NCBI RefSeq assembly: GCF_051020985.1
Contig: NC_135007.1
Coordinates: 3,221,001-3,285,000 of the forward strand
Direction: 5' to 3'
DNA length: 64,000 nt
DNA from: Nomia melanderi
Lineage: Eukaryota; Arthropoda; Insecta; Hymenoptera; Halictidae
Of the stretch, positions 34,681 to 48,550 are shown piece after piece. The notes under the pieces are model-generated. The model worked only from the letters and a program-made list of their open reading frames with translations, searched no databases and was not told where the DNA came from. The translations under genes and the position numbers were made by a program. Position 1 is the first letter of the stretch, and every line of letters starts with the position of its first letter.

Positions 34681-36880
34681 CGCAAAGGACGCACCCCTCG
34701 AGAAGAAATCACGCAGGTCGACTGAGAGGAGGGGGTGGTGGAAGGGATGCGTAGGATGGAAACGAAAAAAAAAAGGAGGACGACACGTTAATACCCACTT
34801 TATTGCCGGTGACTTGATTATGCGACGTAAAAGCCGGAGAGAGAGTCGCGGGTGGAGGTCGTCGTTCACCGGCAGCCAGATGGTCTCGTGATTAACGTTT
34901 CTTTTAGTGCGTATGTAAAGCGCTTTACGAGGAGCCGCGCGCAGTTATCTCCGAGATCGGCCCTTTATTATGACGCGACGCGGCGGACGGGGATGACGGG
35001 GCCGAGAGGGGAGTCCCCGCTCTCGAGGAGAGGAGCAAGTCGAGGGGGTGTACACAGATACCGAGAGCATCCCGCCCGGGGGAACATTAGTCCTGGGAAC
35101 CGTGGAGCGATGCAGTAGCTGGCCACCAGCCGGTATCAAGGCCTGCGAGTATCACCCGGGGCTAGCCGACTGTTCGGTCTACCCTCTCGACGGGCCATCG
35201 GTCGGCGGTACTACCAGTAGTTGATTCGTCGGGGGTGGACGGTTGGGGGTGGGGTGGCGCGCGGAACAAGCCCGAATTTGGTCCTCTAACGAACTGGTCT
35301 CTGCGGAATGTATGTAGAGTCACGGGGGAACGACGGCGATTTTCTGCGGGGAGGAAATTAAAACGAACGTGATCGGGGTTAATCGCGTTAAAAGTGGCCC
35401 GAGCCCCGCTCACCAACGCGACGGACCCGCCGTTCGAATATTAATTAATATGCTTATTTGCGGTGCGATAAATAACGCGGTCGTGATCGGCCATCAACCA
35501 GAGAAGGAGCGGCTGCTGAAGCGAGACGCGGGAATTGAACCGGGAGAAAGGAACCCGATGTTCAGCGGAGCTGATTGAGTAAATGCAGTCGCTACTTCGC
35601 GACGCGTGAAGATTGTCAGTCGCCTCTTTTCCCGTCTTATCTGTCGCGCTACCCATTGCGTCCCTCTTTTCGTGGTTTCTTTCGTGTTCTCCTTTTTCGC
35701 GAGCTGTTTCGCCTCCACTCGAGCACCTTTTAGACGCGTGCGGTCGCCGCGTTAATGCACCATTAGGGAACGTCACGACGCGAGCCGACTCGGACAAGAG
35801 GTGCCATTCCTTAACGTTTCTTGCTTTTTTTGTGGTGAAACAGTCAGTCGCGAATAAAACTTCGTGACTTATGTTTCCGTTAAGGGTGAATAGTTTTTAA
35901 AAAATGTTCGACGGAGTCAATCATTTGGGTTTAGGGTTTTTTTGAAGGAGATTCGTGTGGAGGCTGATTTGTTTGAGAGAAAACGCAGGTATCTGTATAG
36001 CTATTGTTTAATTGGGATGTATACTTAAATACTTTGGACATTTATTTTAACATTTGAGAAGCACCGAATTACTTATGTATTACTTAACTGTATTAGTACT
36101 TATATATACCATATTTAATGTTTATGATACGAAAAATAAAAGCAGAGTGATTTATTGAAGTACGTAATGATTGAAATAAAATTAAATGTCTGTATCGATG
36201 TAACACAAGAAATTGTCTTTGTAAGTGTTCTTAATGGTGTATTAATTTGTAGAGGCTTCAATGATAACTGTTTAAAAAATGTTTACAATTAGCAATTTTA
36301 TTCGTAAAATGACAGCATCTCTTTTCCATATGAAAGGTTATAGTCTTTTTAATATAAAGATTATAATAAGATTATAATATTATAAACTAGCGATCTACAG
36401 TCAACTGATGTTGATCCAATTTCTTGGGAGATCACTAATTTACGATTATATACTGCAGAACTTTATACATTTATAATAAAGTTCTGCAGTATATAACTAA
36501 TAAACTAATAAACACTAATAAAAATCTTCAGCAGATGAACGAAATACAAAGGTAGATAAACCTTAATACATCTTTACTTCACTTCCAGTTTACTGAAACT
36601 ATTCACGAAGAAAATTCAATTTTGCTTAATCTCAGTACCTTTAAACACCCCTATAAATATGTATACCTGTATAAACTTGGAAATCCATTTATGAGTTTCT
36701 CCAGCATTAAACAATTTTACAGGTCTCAACAAGCACCACCATATAAATAAAAATATATAGATTTACAAGAAAACCACTTACGTCACACAATATTTTCCAC
36801 CATATTTAGTAATTCCCAAAATAACGATCTTTTCATGCAGTAAGTGATTTATGAAATATTCCTACATTCTCAGTTGAATG
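34681..36880. other. GC-rich island (34681-35880), then AT-rich valley
   Basis: The right flank is G/T-rich (35881-36060: 45 G against 14 C, 69 T against 52 A). The perfect hairpin at 36446 lies in the valley. No gene recognised. Confidence 0.55.
36446..36496. repeat. Perfect 21-bp inverted repeat with 9-nt loop
   Basis: The arms at 36446-36466 and 36476-36496 are exact reverse complements (core TACTGCAGAACTTTAT), separated by ACATTTATA. A 51-base perfect hairpin is far beyond chance expectation even in AT-rich DNA. No element ends or target duplication are obvious, and both strands are equally likely to form it. Confidence 0.85.
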
Positions 36881-39060
36881 AGACACCTTGTAGATCACAG
36901 GATAATAATGATAAGTACTAGACTCGAACTATGGGCCGCACCAGAAGGTCCACAGGAATATTTTATATGCGGAAGAATAAGTAGGAAGCAGAGCGAGACC
37001 ATATTTCTCGTTCGATGCCAGACGATAATAATGAATCGAGAAGGGGTCGATGCAAGGAGTACCGCATTTCGCATACAGAGATCACGATACCGCAATCGCG
37101 TGGGGGCGGCAGTCGTAAGATAACGGCGAGAGCCTCGGTATGGACGTTTATCAATGATATACGATACGCACGCGCGCCTCGATATCGTCTCCGATGGTTT
37201 CCAAAGCACCGCGCGGGAAAGGGGTGTCCGATGTGCGGCTGGCGTTATGCCACGAGGCACGCGACCCGCGCGTAAATACAAACCGCCTTGTACACCTGCT
37301 CGCCATCCACCGTACAACTCTTTCAGTCACAGTCTCGCGGCGGAATATTGAAACGAGCCAGGGAAAGCTAAGGACTGATTGAAATCGTAGCAACGGAGAT
37401 CGAGAAACAGCATACACGATTGTTACGATTTTCAAAAATGTAAATATTCGAGAATGAAGTTTTAAACAAGTAATGGTATTTAATTGTTTACTCTCACAAA
37501 TTATTATGAATTCTTTCAGGAGAATTGAAGTCATGTAGTTGTATTTAAATGGTTGATTTAATAGTACATTTAGAAGATTTAATACTAGATAAGAATCACA
37601 ACAGCTGAAAATTGATTAGTTAATTTTTCTTTATCGCTATGGTAGCGGCAATGCGTTTTATGTTGTCAACATAATTTCAGGCATTATTGAGTTAGTAAGA
37701 AGTAATTACAAATTACTTAGTAACTGAAATACCAAATTGACAGATACTGATCTACATGTAATATTAATATCTTTTTAACCATATAAAATAAAGAAACTGC
37801 GAGGAATAGCTGTGAATATTATCAAGCTATAACGACATTATTTAATTACTGTAGTGTCACATAAAATATTTCTTTCGATTCTTGATGCTTATTCTACGGA
37901 AAATATGATTGCGATCACAGTTGTGACAAATGCTGCATGAAGTAAAAAATATTAGTATGTTGGCAGATAAAAATAAGCGAACTAGACACTACCATCATGG
38001 AGTTGTCCGACAGTGACTAATATTCTACATATTTTTCTTGCGTATCGCTTAGTTGGAGCATTTCGTTTCACTCTATCTATCAACGAACATATTTCATGAT
38101 TAAATCGTCCGAAAAGCCTTTATATTGATGAAAATATATTTTTATATAGTGTTATTAATTTGTACTAAACAGAATTTAATATTTAAATATTATTGGAAAA
38201 GAACAGAGAGAAGTATAATGACTTTTCTGTCTAATACGGAAGAATAATTAAATAATGCATTAGTTTCATATAAGTAATGTACAACAAACATTAATAATTG
38301 GATTTGTCAGTTGGCAACATATATCGTATTTATTCTGCTCTACTAGTACAATAATATTATTATCGTTTTTAATAAAATAATTAATAGAAGTAGGCATGGA
38401 TAAGTTGGCATGACATACAAAGTATTCGATATCACATAAAAATTACAAAATCTATTAATCAATTTCCAACCGCTCCGATTTCATCATACAATGTGTAGAG
38501 TGCACTGTTTTAATACACAACCTTATTCGTATGCCTCGGTCTTTGACCCTCTACAACCTGAACATACCATTAACCTAAAGTTTCCTCGAAATGCTACCAT
38601 GCATAGATAGTAGATACATCTATGTGTTTAGACTACCAGATGTAAACCATGTCTAGATTTTCCAAATATTAGATTGAATTTAAACTATAGCCACATAAAT
38701 TTATACTCCTACGTCGATAGAAGATTGTCTATATTTATTACTGAAAGGGATAAATATAAAAAGATTTATAAAATCCAAAGTTCAAAATTCATCTTTTTAT
38801 TTCCCTGGTTTCTTCATTCCCCCAACAACAATGAACACATATCTCACACAGCTCAGTACTTTCAGATCTTCAGATCTAACAATTTTCCAATTCATGTGTC
38901 CCCCATACAACAAACTTTTAAGCATCAAAAGCATTCAAACGTCCAGGCAATTTTAAGCCGAATGCATCGGTTGCCTCTGGGCTCATATTGCACTCCGACC
39001 TTTGTCCTCTTGGTAAAAGAGAAAGATTGCACTGCAAAAGGAAAAGGGAAATAATAAAAA
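36881..39060. other. Short GC-rich island (36881-37390), then AT-rich valley
   Basis: The valley is A/C-rich from about 38530 on. The 126-codon frame at 38674-39054 has no domain and reflects the low number of stop codons in A/C-rich sequence. Confidence 0.5.
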
Positions 39061-41150
39061 GAAGAAACATCACGCGGCATAAGCATGTAAACGAGCGAAA
39101 TGTGAATCCGTGTTACATTAAGAGATTCGTTGAGGATGCGACCAAAGGAAATGAGAACACAGACCTTGCGCGAGGGGGGTGGTGGGTAAGGAGACCGTCT
39201 TTATAGTTGGCCGCGAGCAAACGTACAAGGCTCGCGCATTGCACCGACCCGACGTAGATATTACCCCGCGGCGCGGCCTTCCGACGCCGTGGATAATTGA
39301 ATGGCGTAAAGTCGGCCCGCAGCAGGTCATAGTCGTTAACCTGGCAGCACCGCTAGGCGCGAAATGTATCGTTGGCCTAGGCGCGCTCCCGCTAAGCTGT
39401 AAATTTTTAATGCGCCCGCTGAGACGGGGGCTGTGTAAAACTGACGGATATAAGGGTACTGGAGCAAGTTAGTTAGGGCTGAAGCTTGCGGTTTCAGGTC
39501 CGAGAAAAGAATTATTCTAGCACCGCGACAATTTCCCTCCGTCCACGAAATGGCACCGAGGGCGGGCTGTATATCCGCCGCAAAGTTTACGGCGACAGCG
39601 AGACAAATGAAAACGTAAATGTTAAGTGAAGAATGCGTTGTGAACTGCGATTAATTCTCAAAGTCGTCTTTGCTTATGTCGTCGTTTCGTTTGTATTTAT
39701 TAGTTTATGGATTAGCTTTATGGAATATTCAAATCATACTGCGGAATATTTAAATGGTTTATAGAACAAAGCATATTATCTAGTAATTCTCCTTCAATAT
39801 TTAAATATCTCGATAATGTAAGAACTTCTTACAAACGAGTAACGCTAAGTCTAGTGAACAATTCTGAAGAAAAATCCAAAAATATATAAACGGTTCGATC
39901 TGTATTTAAACGGTTCGATCTGTATTTATCGATTGTACTTTCACACGTATCTACCGCAACTACTCACATGTAAAACTATTTCTACCTAATCGTCTTTCGC
40001 TGTTTGCACAAGCGATTCCTCGAAGAGGACAAAAACAAAGGTAGTGCAAAGCGGTTGTAACGACCGGGAGCTCCCGAATCTCAGCGACTCCCTGAACGCG
40101 GTAGAATCAGGTCCTGTTCACGATAAACGTAGCAGAACCATTTTTCTTTCCCTTCGAGTTGCTGGGGCTCATCTACAAAGGCGAACCGCAAGCCGGCGCG
40201 CTCAGTTCGGCGCTCAGCTCGTTGGCCCGGGTTCCCATTTCGAAATTCGGTACATTTCCCGTGAACTGTTCCAACGAGTATACAACAGGTTCGCGAAATT
40301 AGCGGGGCACGGAACGTCGTTGCTTCGCAACGGAACGCGCGGGAAGGGACGACGCGGCTGTATTCCGCACGGTATTTCAGCCGCGGCGCCGCGCATTCGG
40401 AGGCAATACACAGTCGGACGTGCGCGTATGCGCTCGTTTCGGTTGAATTATGCGAACGGCCATCGTGAAAACCACGGAATGACGTGATCTCGACGAAATT
40501 TGTACGCGAGATCGTCCTGCCGCGCGGAGAAGCCCGACCGCCGGTCGTACGTGTTGAAACTACGGGAAACGACCGGGCCGAATTACGCCTGTATAATTTC
40601 GCGCGATGTGGCCGCCACCTTTTTCCGCGAGCCCGCGGCTTGGGATACGCGAACCCCGTCTGTAACCTACAATCTCGAAAACGTTAATCCAGACATGACG
40701 CTTCAAGCATAGAATAAATTGCAACTGTTAGAAACACAGAGATTTGCCTGGTTAATATTAGCGACCTAACTTCGTTGAATGGCTCTGACATTAAGGTTTC
40801 AACGCGTGTTTTATTCATTACATTCGTTTGTTTTTTATTCGAATTTAGTCGGGGTTTCCTAAGGGGAGATTTGTGGAATTTGTTGTTGCGACATTTTGGT
40901 TGGTTATAACAGAATTGCGTCGATAACTTTTCTTCTGAATCCCAAACTAATTCTGTTACCTTCAGCACTTTTGTTTCTAATATATTTTCATTCCATTTTT
41001 CTCTGTCTGAAAAATAATGTTTAAAATTTCTTTGTTCGCGGCAAATGTTCAAAATTTTTTACTCACAAAACTATAATTTGGTTTATAAGCAGAAAAAGGT
41101 ATATAAATAAATGATCTCACAAAATATTTTTAAAAAGCTACACGCGCATG
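39061..41150. other. GC-rich islands (39061-39620, 40001-40700) and AT-rich valleys
   Basis: Includes the 20-bp tandem repeat at 39888. Frames of 120-147 codons (40044-40487 plus, 40684-41052 minus) show no recognisable domain. Confidence 0.5.
39888..39927 (+). repeat. Perfect 20-bp tandem duplication
   Basis: AAACGGTTCGATCTGTATTT occurs twice back to back (39888-39907 and 39908-39927) with no mismatch, so it is recent. Confidence 0.9.
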
Positions 41151-43905
41151 TCCATTAGCCTCACCTTGACCAAAAAAGGGCTCAAACGAGTTGCTGAGAC
41201 GACTGAAATTCACATGCGGTTAAACTTCGGGGCGCATAACAAGAGACCGATGCCTGTGTTATGTTTCTGGCGCACACAACGAAGTGCTTTGTAATTACCC
41301 AACAGTTCGCGGGTTCGAAATATCCGTGTCCGGCATTCGATATAAGCTACTTTCTCTATTAACTTAGTGCCTCGTAAACGCGAGCCGAGTGCAAGCTATA
41401 ACACGACCGCGCGAGCAAACACGCGAACAGGATTGAACCGCCTCCTCGTTCGGCGGCCCCAGCGAATATAACATTCTACTTCTGCGCACCAGAATGCGAG
41501 ATTGAAGGCAATTGAGCGGCAGACATCTGTCGAAAGGGAACAAGCACGTACGACAATCGTAGAAGCACGTGTCTCTGAATAACTGCGGCGCGGCGGTTCG
41601 TTTCGGAAAGACAATCGGCCGCTGTGCACGAATAAATTACCAGCGCGCGCAGCGACTCGGCCCGGCTCGCGCGCGCTGCACTCGCCGCACTCCAGGCAAC
41701 CGATGCAACGTCGTCAACGTCGTCTGGCGATGTCTCGCGGCTCCTTTGAACGGGTTTTCGACGGCTGTTTGTTTTCCTTGATTTTCCGACCGTCTAAGGC
41801 ACGCTACTTTTCGATTGAAACGCAGCGACGACAGGAAGGATAGTACGCGAAACACCCTCGAGATGAATGTCTTCTTCGAACCCGCGCGACTTTTAGCTTT
41901 TTCCATCATCGCGAAATGTTGGCAGGATTTTTCGAAAACAGAAATATGCATCGGGTCCTTCTATGTGTATATTAGTTGCATGTGAGCTATTTCTGATTTT
42001 TGTATGCAATGTATTGGGTTTGTGAAAGATTTTTGGGGAAAATGTTTTAGGGGGATTGAGAATTAGTTATTCACTTCTGTAGAACGTCTAGAATTGAATT
42101 AAATGTGGCCATTGGCTCTTTTATTCATTAACCACCACATATTAATTCATGCTTTAGAACGGTAATTTCATGGAAGATTCTATTTTGTTTCTTTTTAAGC
42201 CCCTTTGTAAATATTAAGCATTCGAAAAGTCTAGTTATGATATTATTACATCGGAATAACGTACAAATATCTACCTGATGTTTTGCCCCACCTTACTCTT
42301 CCTCGAATAGATAAGAAGGTAAAACCATAAATATCGCGAACATCGCAAAAGAACAATGGAATCTCAGGATCTTACGAAAATGTAAATGAAAAGGAGCCCC
42401 TATCAATTTTCATTTCAGCGATCTTCATTCTGTTTCCGAACCCGAGGTTTCCAGATTTTAGCGGATACACACGTACGAGGATAATGCGAGCAACGAATAT
42501 CGAGTATCGAACGCGTCTAGTATTTAACGGCGAGTGTCGAGTATCCGCGAATAGAGCCCCAGACACGTCTATCGCTGGGGGTTGGTAGAAGAGGCGCACG
42601 CCGCAATTTCGAGTTCGCCGCGTGAACCGCAAATTGCGAACGAGACGCGGGATTCTGGGGATCAAGCTCCCGTTTCTCTGCCGTAGTCGCGTTTTTTTTA
42701 TAACTTTGTTCACTGGCAATGACCTTTTCGGTTATTTCAGCAGTGGATGTACTGGGGATCAAAAGGCTCGATCGCCTCTCTTGTTTTTTGACCAGTCTCT
42801 GTCTGCAGTTTCATTTGAAACGCGAGTATTTAGACACTGGTAGTTAGAATAGGCTTACGGGGGAATATTTCGGTATTGGTTAGTCATTTTTATCAAAGTT
42901 TTAACCAAATTTATCAGATAGCGTTACCATATGAGATAAAATACCAGCTGAAATACAGAATGCCAAATTCGTGAATTTCAATATTAAAATTCGATAATCT
43001 TAATTTGAATTTTTTTCTGGTCATATTTTATTAATTATAGACTTCACATGGATAATATTAGTTTCATGAATTAATTATTAAAGTAATCTGGATCCCCCTT
43101 CGTCCCGAGTCTTCTTTCGTTAATGAAAAATAGATTAATTCCATGAATCATCGTTCCATTAACGAGAGATGGATAGAACCAAAAGGTGGAATTTCTTCCT
43201 GCTGTTATACCGTCCCTGTCTGGTTTAAATAGGATTTCGTTTACTCCCGGCGGTTTCTTTTTCCCGCGGCAACTAGTTCTTCAGCTATTCAAGGGAGACG
43301 CGAAACTAACCAGAATTACGATCTGGCGGAGCAATTAAAATTAACGAAGTAATGCACCGGGTCCGGTCCGTTTTTCATTTTACACATTCCATTCTAGCCG
43401 CCGACCGCGCGTTGTGCGGTTATATAATATTTAAATAAACTTTGACATCGCGACGAGGTATTTCATCCCTGCAGCACCCCGAAAATTCAAGCTGCAATTC
43501 TTACCAGGGAGCGAATGCCCTACCGACTAGAAATAATTTTCATTCCTGTCTCCAGTTACGCTCTCGTGTTTTCATTTCGCTTCTCGCTCCACGCTTCAAG
43601 CGACCTTCTCAATTTCTACAGAGGAACCAGCGGAAAAAGTAAAAAAGATGAAAAACAAGATGAAACAAAATGGGACGAAGGTGGTATTAGCGCGTTGTCC
43701 GAACTTTTCTGAATATTTTACATTACAAAAGTCTGACAATCATTGATGTTATTTTATCATTGTCATACGTTTATTTCATATCGTTTTCAATTATTTTAAT
43801 AACAAAGTCACAGAACTGCAAGAAAGAATATTTAATATTCATGGTAAATGATTAACAAACATGAAAAATGATTAACAAAAAACTTTTGTCAACTGAATCA
43901 ACCTG
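41151..43905. other. GC-rich islands (41151-41950, 42391-43720) and AT-rich valley
   Basis: No gene recognised. The 20-bp tandem at 43840 lies just before the TTAA element at 43906. Confidence 0.5.
43840..43879 (+). repeat. 20-bp tandem duplication, 18 of 20 identical
   Basis: CATGGTAAATGATTAACAAA is followed directly by CATGAAAAATGATTAACAAA. It lies 27 bases left of the TTAA element at 43906. Confidence 0.85.
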
Positions 43906-44143
43906 TTAACTGTGGAATTTAGTTTGAAAAATCTCTTGTTTTTCGCGCAATAAAATCAAAACATTAAGAGCGCACTCGCCAAATGCAGGATGGATGTACC
44001 TAGGTTATATTTCAATAAAAATCAAAGCAAAATAAAGAAGAATTAGTACATGTATATCTGAAAAAAATAAATAACTTATCGTTGAAAGAATTAGTATCAT
44101 TTTAAGCTTTAAGATGACGTGTATACTCGTCGAACGCAGTTAA
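43906..44143. mobile_element. TTAA-flanked miniature element, family B, full-length copy
   Basis: The region is bounded by TTAA at both ends (43906-43909, 44140-44143), 238 bp. Both ends read TTAACTG inward. Its reverse complement shares blocks with 54020-54147: CGAGTATACACRTCATCTTA near one end and TTTGATTTTATTGCGC near the other. Finding two copies supports a real repeat family. No coding capacity. Confidence 0.65.
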
Positions 44144-45942
44144 CTGGCTAAGAAATAGCCGTAAAGTACAAAATCAATGAAAATGATTTCCATCAAATAA
44201 ATACATATTGTAGAACAGGAAAAATCATTTGATTGGATTCAATTCCAAGAACACTTACATCATTCGTCTATCACACAATTTCTTTGATAGTTGAGCTATC
44301 CAGACAGTCAACGCTCTTTTATTATATGACCCTCAACATGGCCGCCGGTTGTCGTTGGTTTCACAGCGTAACAGACGTCTCGACCGAATATCAAGCAGAT
44401 CATGCCCGATAAACACATCGGGAAGCAACGAATGTACTAACGATGCGTTTTAATCCAGATCTTTCAAGCGAGTGATGCATCGTCGCCGCTGGAACACCCT
44501 CTCATCCCTCGTTTAAGGCGCGCACGGCGAGCCGGGAGCTTTTATTCCCCGCAAGGCTGCAATGCTCCTCCTTTCTCACTATCTCTCTGTTTTTCGTGTC
44601 CTCTCGCCTCCCCTAAAGGAGGCGGCGGAAGACAATGGAATGCTTACGTCAAAACCCGCGCGCGCCGCGTCGGTATTTCATGTCTCAATTATTTCCCACA
44701 AAAGCAGCCGGAGAAGAGCGTCGGAGGCTACGTCCTCTCCCTCCTGTTCCGGCTAACCGTCACGATGGTTAACCGGCGTGTTAACCGCCGTGAAACGGAA
44801 ATTTTCACCGGCGATAGGACGGCTGCGTTCTTTGCCGCTGTTTAGACAGAGGAGGATAGGTTCGTCAGAGTGTCGATTACAAGAATTTTATTCTGCGATG
44901 AAACGTAATTCGTGAACCGAATTGTGAGAAAGAATAGATGATATTCTTTGTATAAAGATGTGCTGGGTGGTTTAAATATTTTAATTATACTGGATATTAA
45001 GAAAAATCTTCGAATTTTATTTTGTTTCTTGAAAATAAAATGCTTGTTAAATTTGACAAATATTCTATAACTTGACAATTACTTTTTGTAAATTTAGGGT
45101 ATATAAATCTGTAACCTGTATATAAAACTGTAAAGAGATAGAATTTTTCACATCAATTACATTTGTAATGTAATAGTTTCCTTTGTTACCATTTTAATAC
45201 TTGGCTAAGCTTTGTCATAAAAGAATTTGATTTTCCTATCTCGTTGTTACATGCCTTTGATACAGTTTTTACTCGTTGAAATTCATATAAAATACAGTAT
45301 AGAAAGTAAATTCTGTCGGTCACTATTTCGAACAAAGGATTTTTCATTTTGCTGAAACATTTGTACAGTCTCATATACGAATATATGTTGAGAACTAGAC
45401 ATAAAAGAGATTTTATTATAAAACTAGAAAAGAATTGCAGGCACATTATATTATCTGTAAAATGGTAATACACAATTCGATAAAAAAACTTTCCTTAATG
45501 TCCAATACTGATGGAAATTCTTTGTAAAAAAATTCAATCGACTCTCGTGATACATAAAAGTTCATAGCTCGACTAAAACATGACATATCGTCGGGCGGAA
45601 GAGTGCACTGCCCGCAGACAACGTCAAAAACCGTAGTAACTCGAATAGGATCACATAAATTTCGCAGACGATCGAAACGGAATTTTAGAGCGGACCTAAT
45701 GGATCCTCCTTCGCGATTTGAATTCTTACAGACGGCTTCGTAAATTATTTCGACAGGACGGGTGTCTTCCCGTGAATAATGAAGCGCGGCTCAAGCGACG
45801 GCTCAAGTGAATAGCGCCAAATCGAGATGCACACCGATATCGATCCCAGATTTTTAGAAACAATATCGTAGCAATTTGATTCCTTCACAATGATATGATA
45901 CAGAATTTTTAAAGAGAAACTCCTAGTTAATCTTTCCCTTCT
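44144..45942. other. GC-rich island (44301-44880), then AT-rich valley
   Basis: No gene recognised. Minus-strand frames at 44842-45473 are AT-rich and low complexity. Confidence 0.5.
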
Positions 45943-46344
45943 CTATATCGCGATAGCTAGTATATTTTCTACCCTTTGAAAAATTCTATTGTCATTTTTG
46001 TGCATTTTAAAACGGTTATTAGTCGTTTTTGTTAATGCTTCCTCCAAATATTTACAAATTTTGTAATCTATTGATATTTTTGTTTCATTAAGTAAGTTTA
46101 CATTGACTTTGCAAGTACTATTTACAGATGTGCTATCACTGTTTATCCTTCTTCTTAAAATATCCAATCTCTATTCGCTATTTTTCCATCTTTCTACATA
46201 AGGATCCTTTGTATTCTATCTATTATGATTTATTAATGCATTAATCATCAGTTGTCGCTTCAACTCTGTATGTTTTATCTATTCCAATTCTTTTTGCAAA
46301 ATATTATTTTCTTGGACATTTTCTCTAATAGCTATAATACCACA
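45943..46344 (-). pseudogene. Decayed coding sequence of unknown family with three in-frame TAG codons
   Basis: One minus-strand frame runs 134 codons with only three internal stops, all TAG (46279-46281, 46216-46218, 46171-46173), and ends in a fourth TAG at 45943-45945. Upstream it is closed by a TGA at 46345-46347. The translation is protein-like in an AT-rich valley: charged, probably helical or coiled-coil segments (NNILQKELE, IKHTELKRQLMINALINHN), then DPYVERWKNSE, LDILRRRINSD and a Lys/Asn-rich tail. Each internal TAG sits where a Gln (CAG) would fit, so C-to-T decay is a simple explanation. I do not recognise the family. A retrocopy, a mobile-element protein or an exon with readthrough are all possible. 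Confidence 0.45.
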
Positions 46345-48550
46345 TCACTTCAAAAAAGGCAAAAAATGTATGTTAAATAAATATTTCGCCATTACCTTTC
46401 GCAATTAACGAGTTATAAACGGTTACACAAAAAGGCTAGAGTCTCGCTTAACATCCAACAATACCAACCAAATACAATAAAATTCTTAAGGCAATAACCA
46501 ATCAAAATTACATTACCATTAGTATGCATGATTTCCCAACAGCTAACCCCTTCAGCGTATCGGTACAAATGAAATCCTAACGATTCTTAGAAAGCTCGAA
46601 GAAACGGAAAATGAAATACCACGCGAGTCGGATCACCGAGCGATTTCACAGCGTTGCTTCTCAGGATTAGCACTCAGCATTGAGGATGGCCGTCGAAGCG
46701 GAGGCACATTAGCGGTGTTAGCACGGCCGCAAAACAATAAAGCCGGTTTCGGCTTCCTTTGTAACGGAAACAGCACAATGGTGGCAGCGTGGACCGGGGA
46801 GGCAAGCCCTCGTCTGAGCTTCATAAATTAAAACTGTAGTTTAGCGGCGACGCCGTCTGCGTCGTCCAAATGTTTTCGCCGCGGCCTGGAAGCTCGAACG
46901 TCGTGCTCGTCTCCGATGGCAGTTGCTGGCTGAAATTCTACGGCCGCCGTGAATCGCCGACGAAGAATAACCCGGGGGTAAGGCGAAGGAAATCCGAGCG
47001 CAACTTCTCAAGACGGAATACCGCAACGGAAACGTTTCCGCCGCGGTTAAGACGAAAAATCGTCGGCGTGTTAACAATGCGAGATAATACCGGAAGTTCC
47101 TTCGCGTGTATCCCAAAATAACCGGGAAACATTTTGCGATCGGGGAATCCAATTGCAAGGGAGGCCACACAGTTTAAACGGCCACGAATGTTCGACTAAA
47201 TACCATAAAACGAAAATGAATACTTGAGAGAATTCCTGACGCTCCCCGGGATCCGTGCCGCTCAGACGCGGAAAAGTTCGAATAATTGTAAACACAAGTT
47301 CTTACCCCGCCACCCTTTCACCCTCGCTATCTTCCGAATTTCTTTCGCGATCCCGAAGAAATTTCCGGAACGCGGTGGCACCTCGGCGTAGCAACAACTT
47401 GGCGAAGCTACGGTGCTGGTTATTTATTCGCCGTTTAATAAGCAATCTAAATTCCGTCCATCCTTATGAGTCGCGACGGAGCTCCCCCGCCGCCCCTTCT
47501 TCCGTGCAACCCCTGCCCCGCTAGCAGGCGACCCCATTCGCGTCGCTTACCGAGTCAAATCTCTCGAAATCGATCCTCCCCGCCGCCCCTCGGAACCAGC
47601 AGGCAGAGACTCCGGCTCGAATTCGTCCGCCGCGATTCGATAATTCGCGACGCGGCGCAACGTCGTCGTCGACGAGTTAAATCCGGAGGATATCCGGCGG
47701 CGCGGTCTCGGGGCGCGATGAATTATAGATAAAGTTCGGTGACCGGGTAGCGCGGATCGTTCCGAAGCGACAACCACGGCGCGTCGCTCGCCGATTAGAA
47801 TTTTATCGTCCCGTATAGCGGGCCCCAATTAAATCCGTCGATTAAGAAGTCCCGTCGGTATCTAGACCACCCTACCCATTCTCGATACGTTTTAATTGCT
47901 TCCCAATTATATCGGATTTATGGGCGCAGTGGAAGCCTTCCAGGGAGCTTGTAACGAGCTCCGCCATTATCCGGCGGTATCTTAATCTTTGCTATCTTAA
48001 GATCGCATTCCCGCGCGTTTATTAGACAGTCGCTTCGGCTACGGAGTTATGGGAACAACGGTGTACCCACTCGACATTCTCGTAATACGTTCTGATCCCA
48101 GGGAATCAATTTCTTGATGTAGGGTTAATGACAGTTAAGTGCTATGGGAATAGTTTAAGGCTACGGCCGGTTGAGCTGCGAATTTTAATGGTGATTTTTG
48201 CGATCGGAGGAGTTTCCTTTGTAACGTGAAAGTTGTGTCCTCGTGATAACATAGGAAAATCGGGATATTCTTGTATTATTATATAGTCCTTAAAAATTCT
48301 TGAAAATCCTATAAATCGGCATATTAAACATAAAAGCAAATAGGTTTGGCGAGATAAATAGAAATATGATTATAAAGTATAAAAAGGACAACATCTAAAA
48401 GTTATTAATGCAGGCAATCCTGGGAAAGTTGTTGTTGCAGTAAATAATATGGTAATCTCGTCAATCCAAAAATGTCTGACTACTTTCCAACATTCCAAAT
48501 GGGAATATCCTCTTTTTTTCCTCTTGAATGTCAGTGATCGATATACTGTC
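46345..48550. other. A/C-rich flank, GC-rich island (46531-48200), then short AT-rich valley
   Basis: The island has the highest CpG density seen. Left flank 46381-46560: 44 C against 19 G. Right flank 48121-48240: 37 G against 15 C. No exon recognised. Confidence 0.55.

Noticed and set aside
35515..35570. tRNA-like B-box (GGTTCAATTCC on the minus strand)
   Set aside because: The would-be T-arm does not pair and there is no A-box or cloverleaf around it.
40044..40487. 147-codon plus-strand frame
   Set aside because: Same reason: GC-rich island, no recognisable motif.
41785..41815. TAAGGCACGC, start of miR-124
   Set aside because: Only the first 10 bases match and there is no hairpin precursor.
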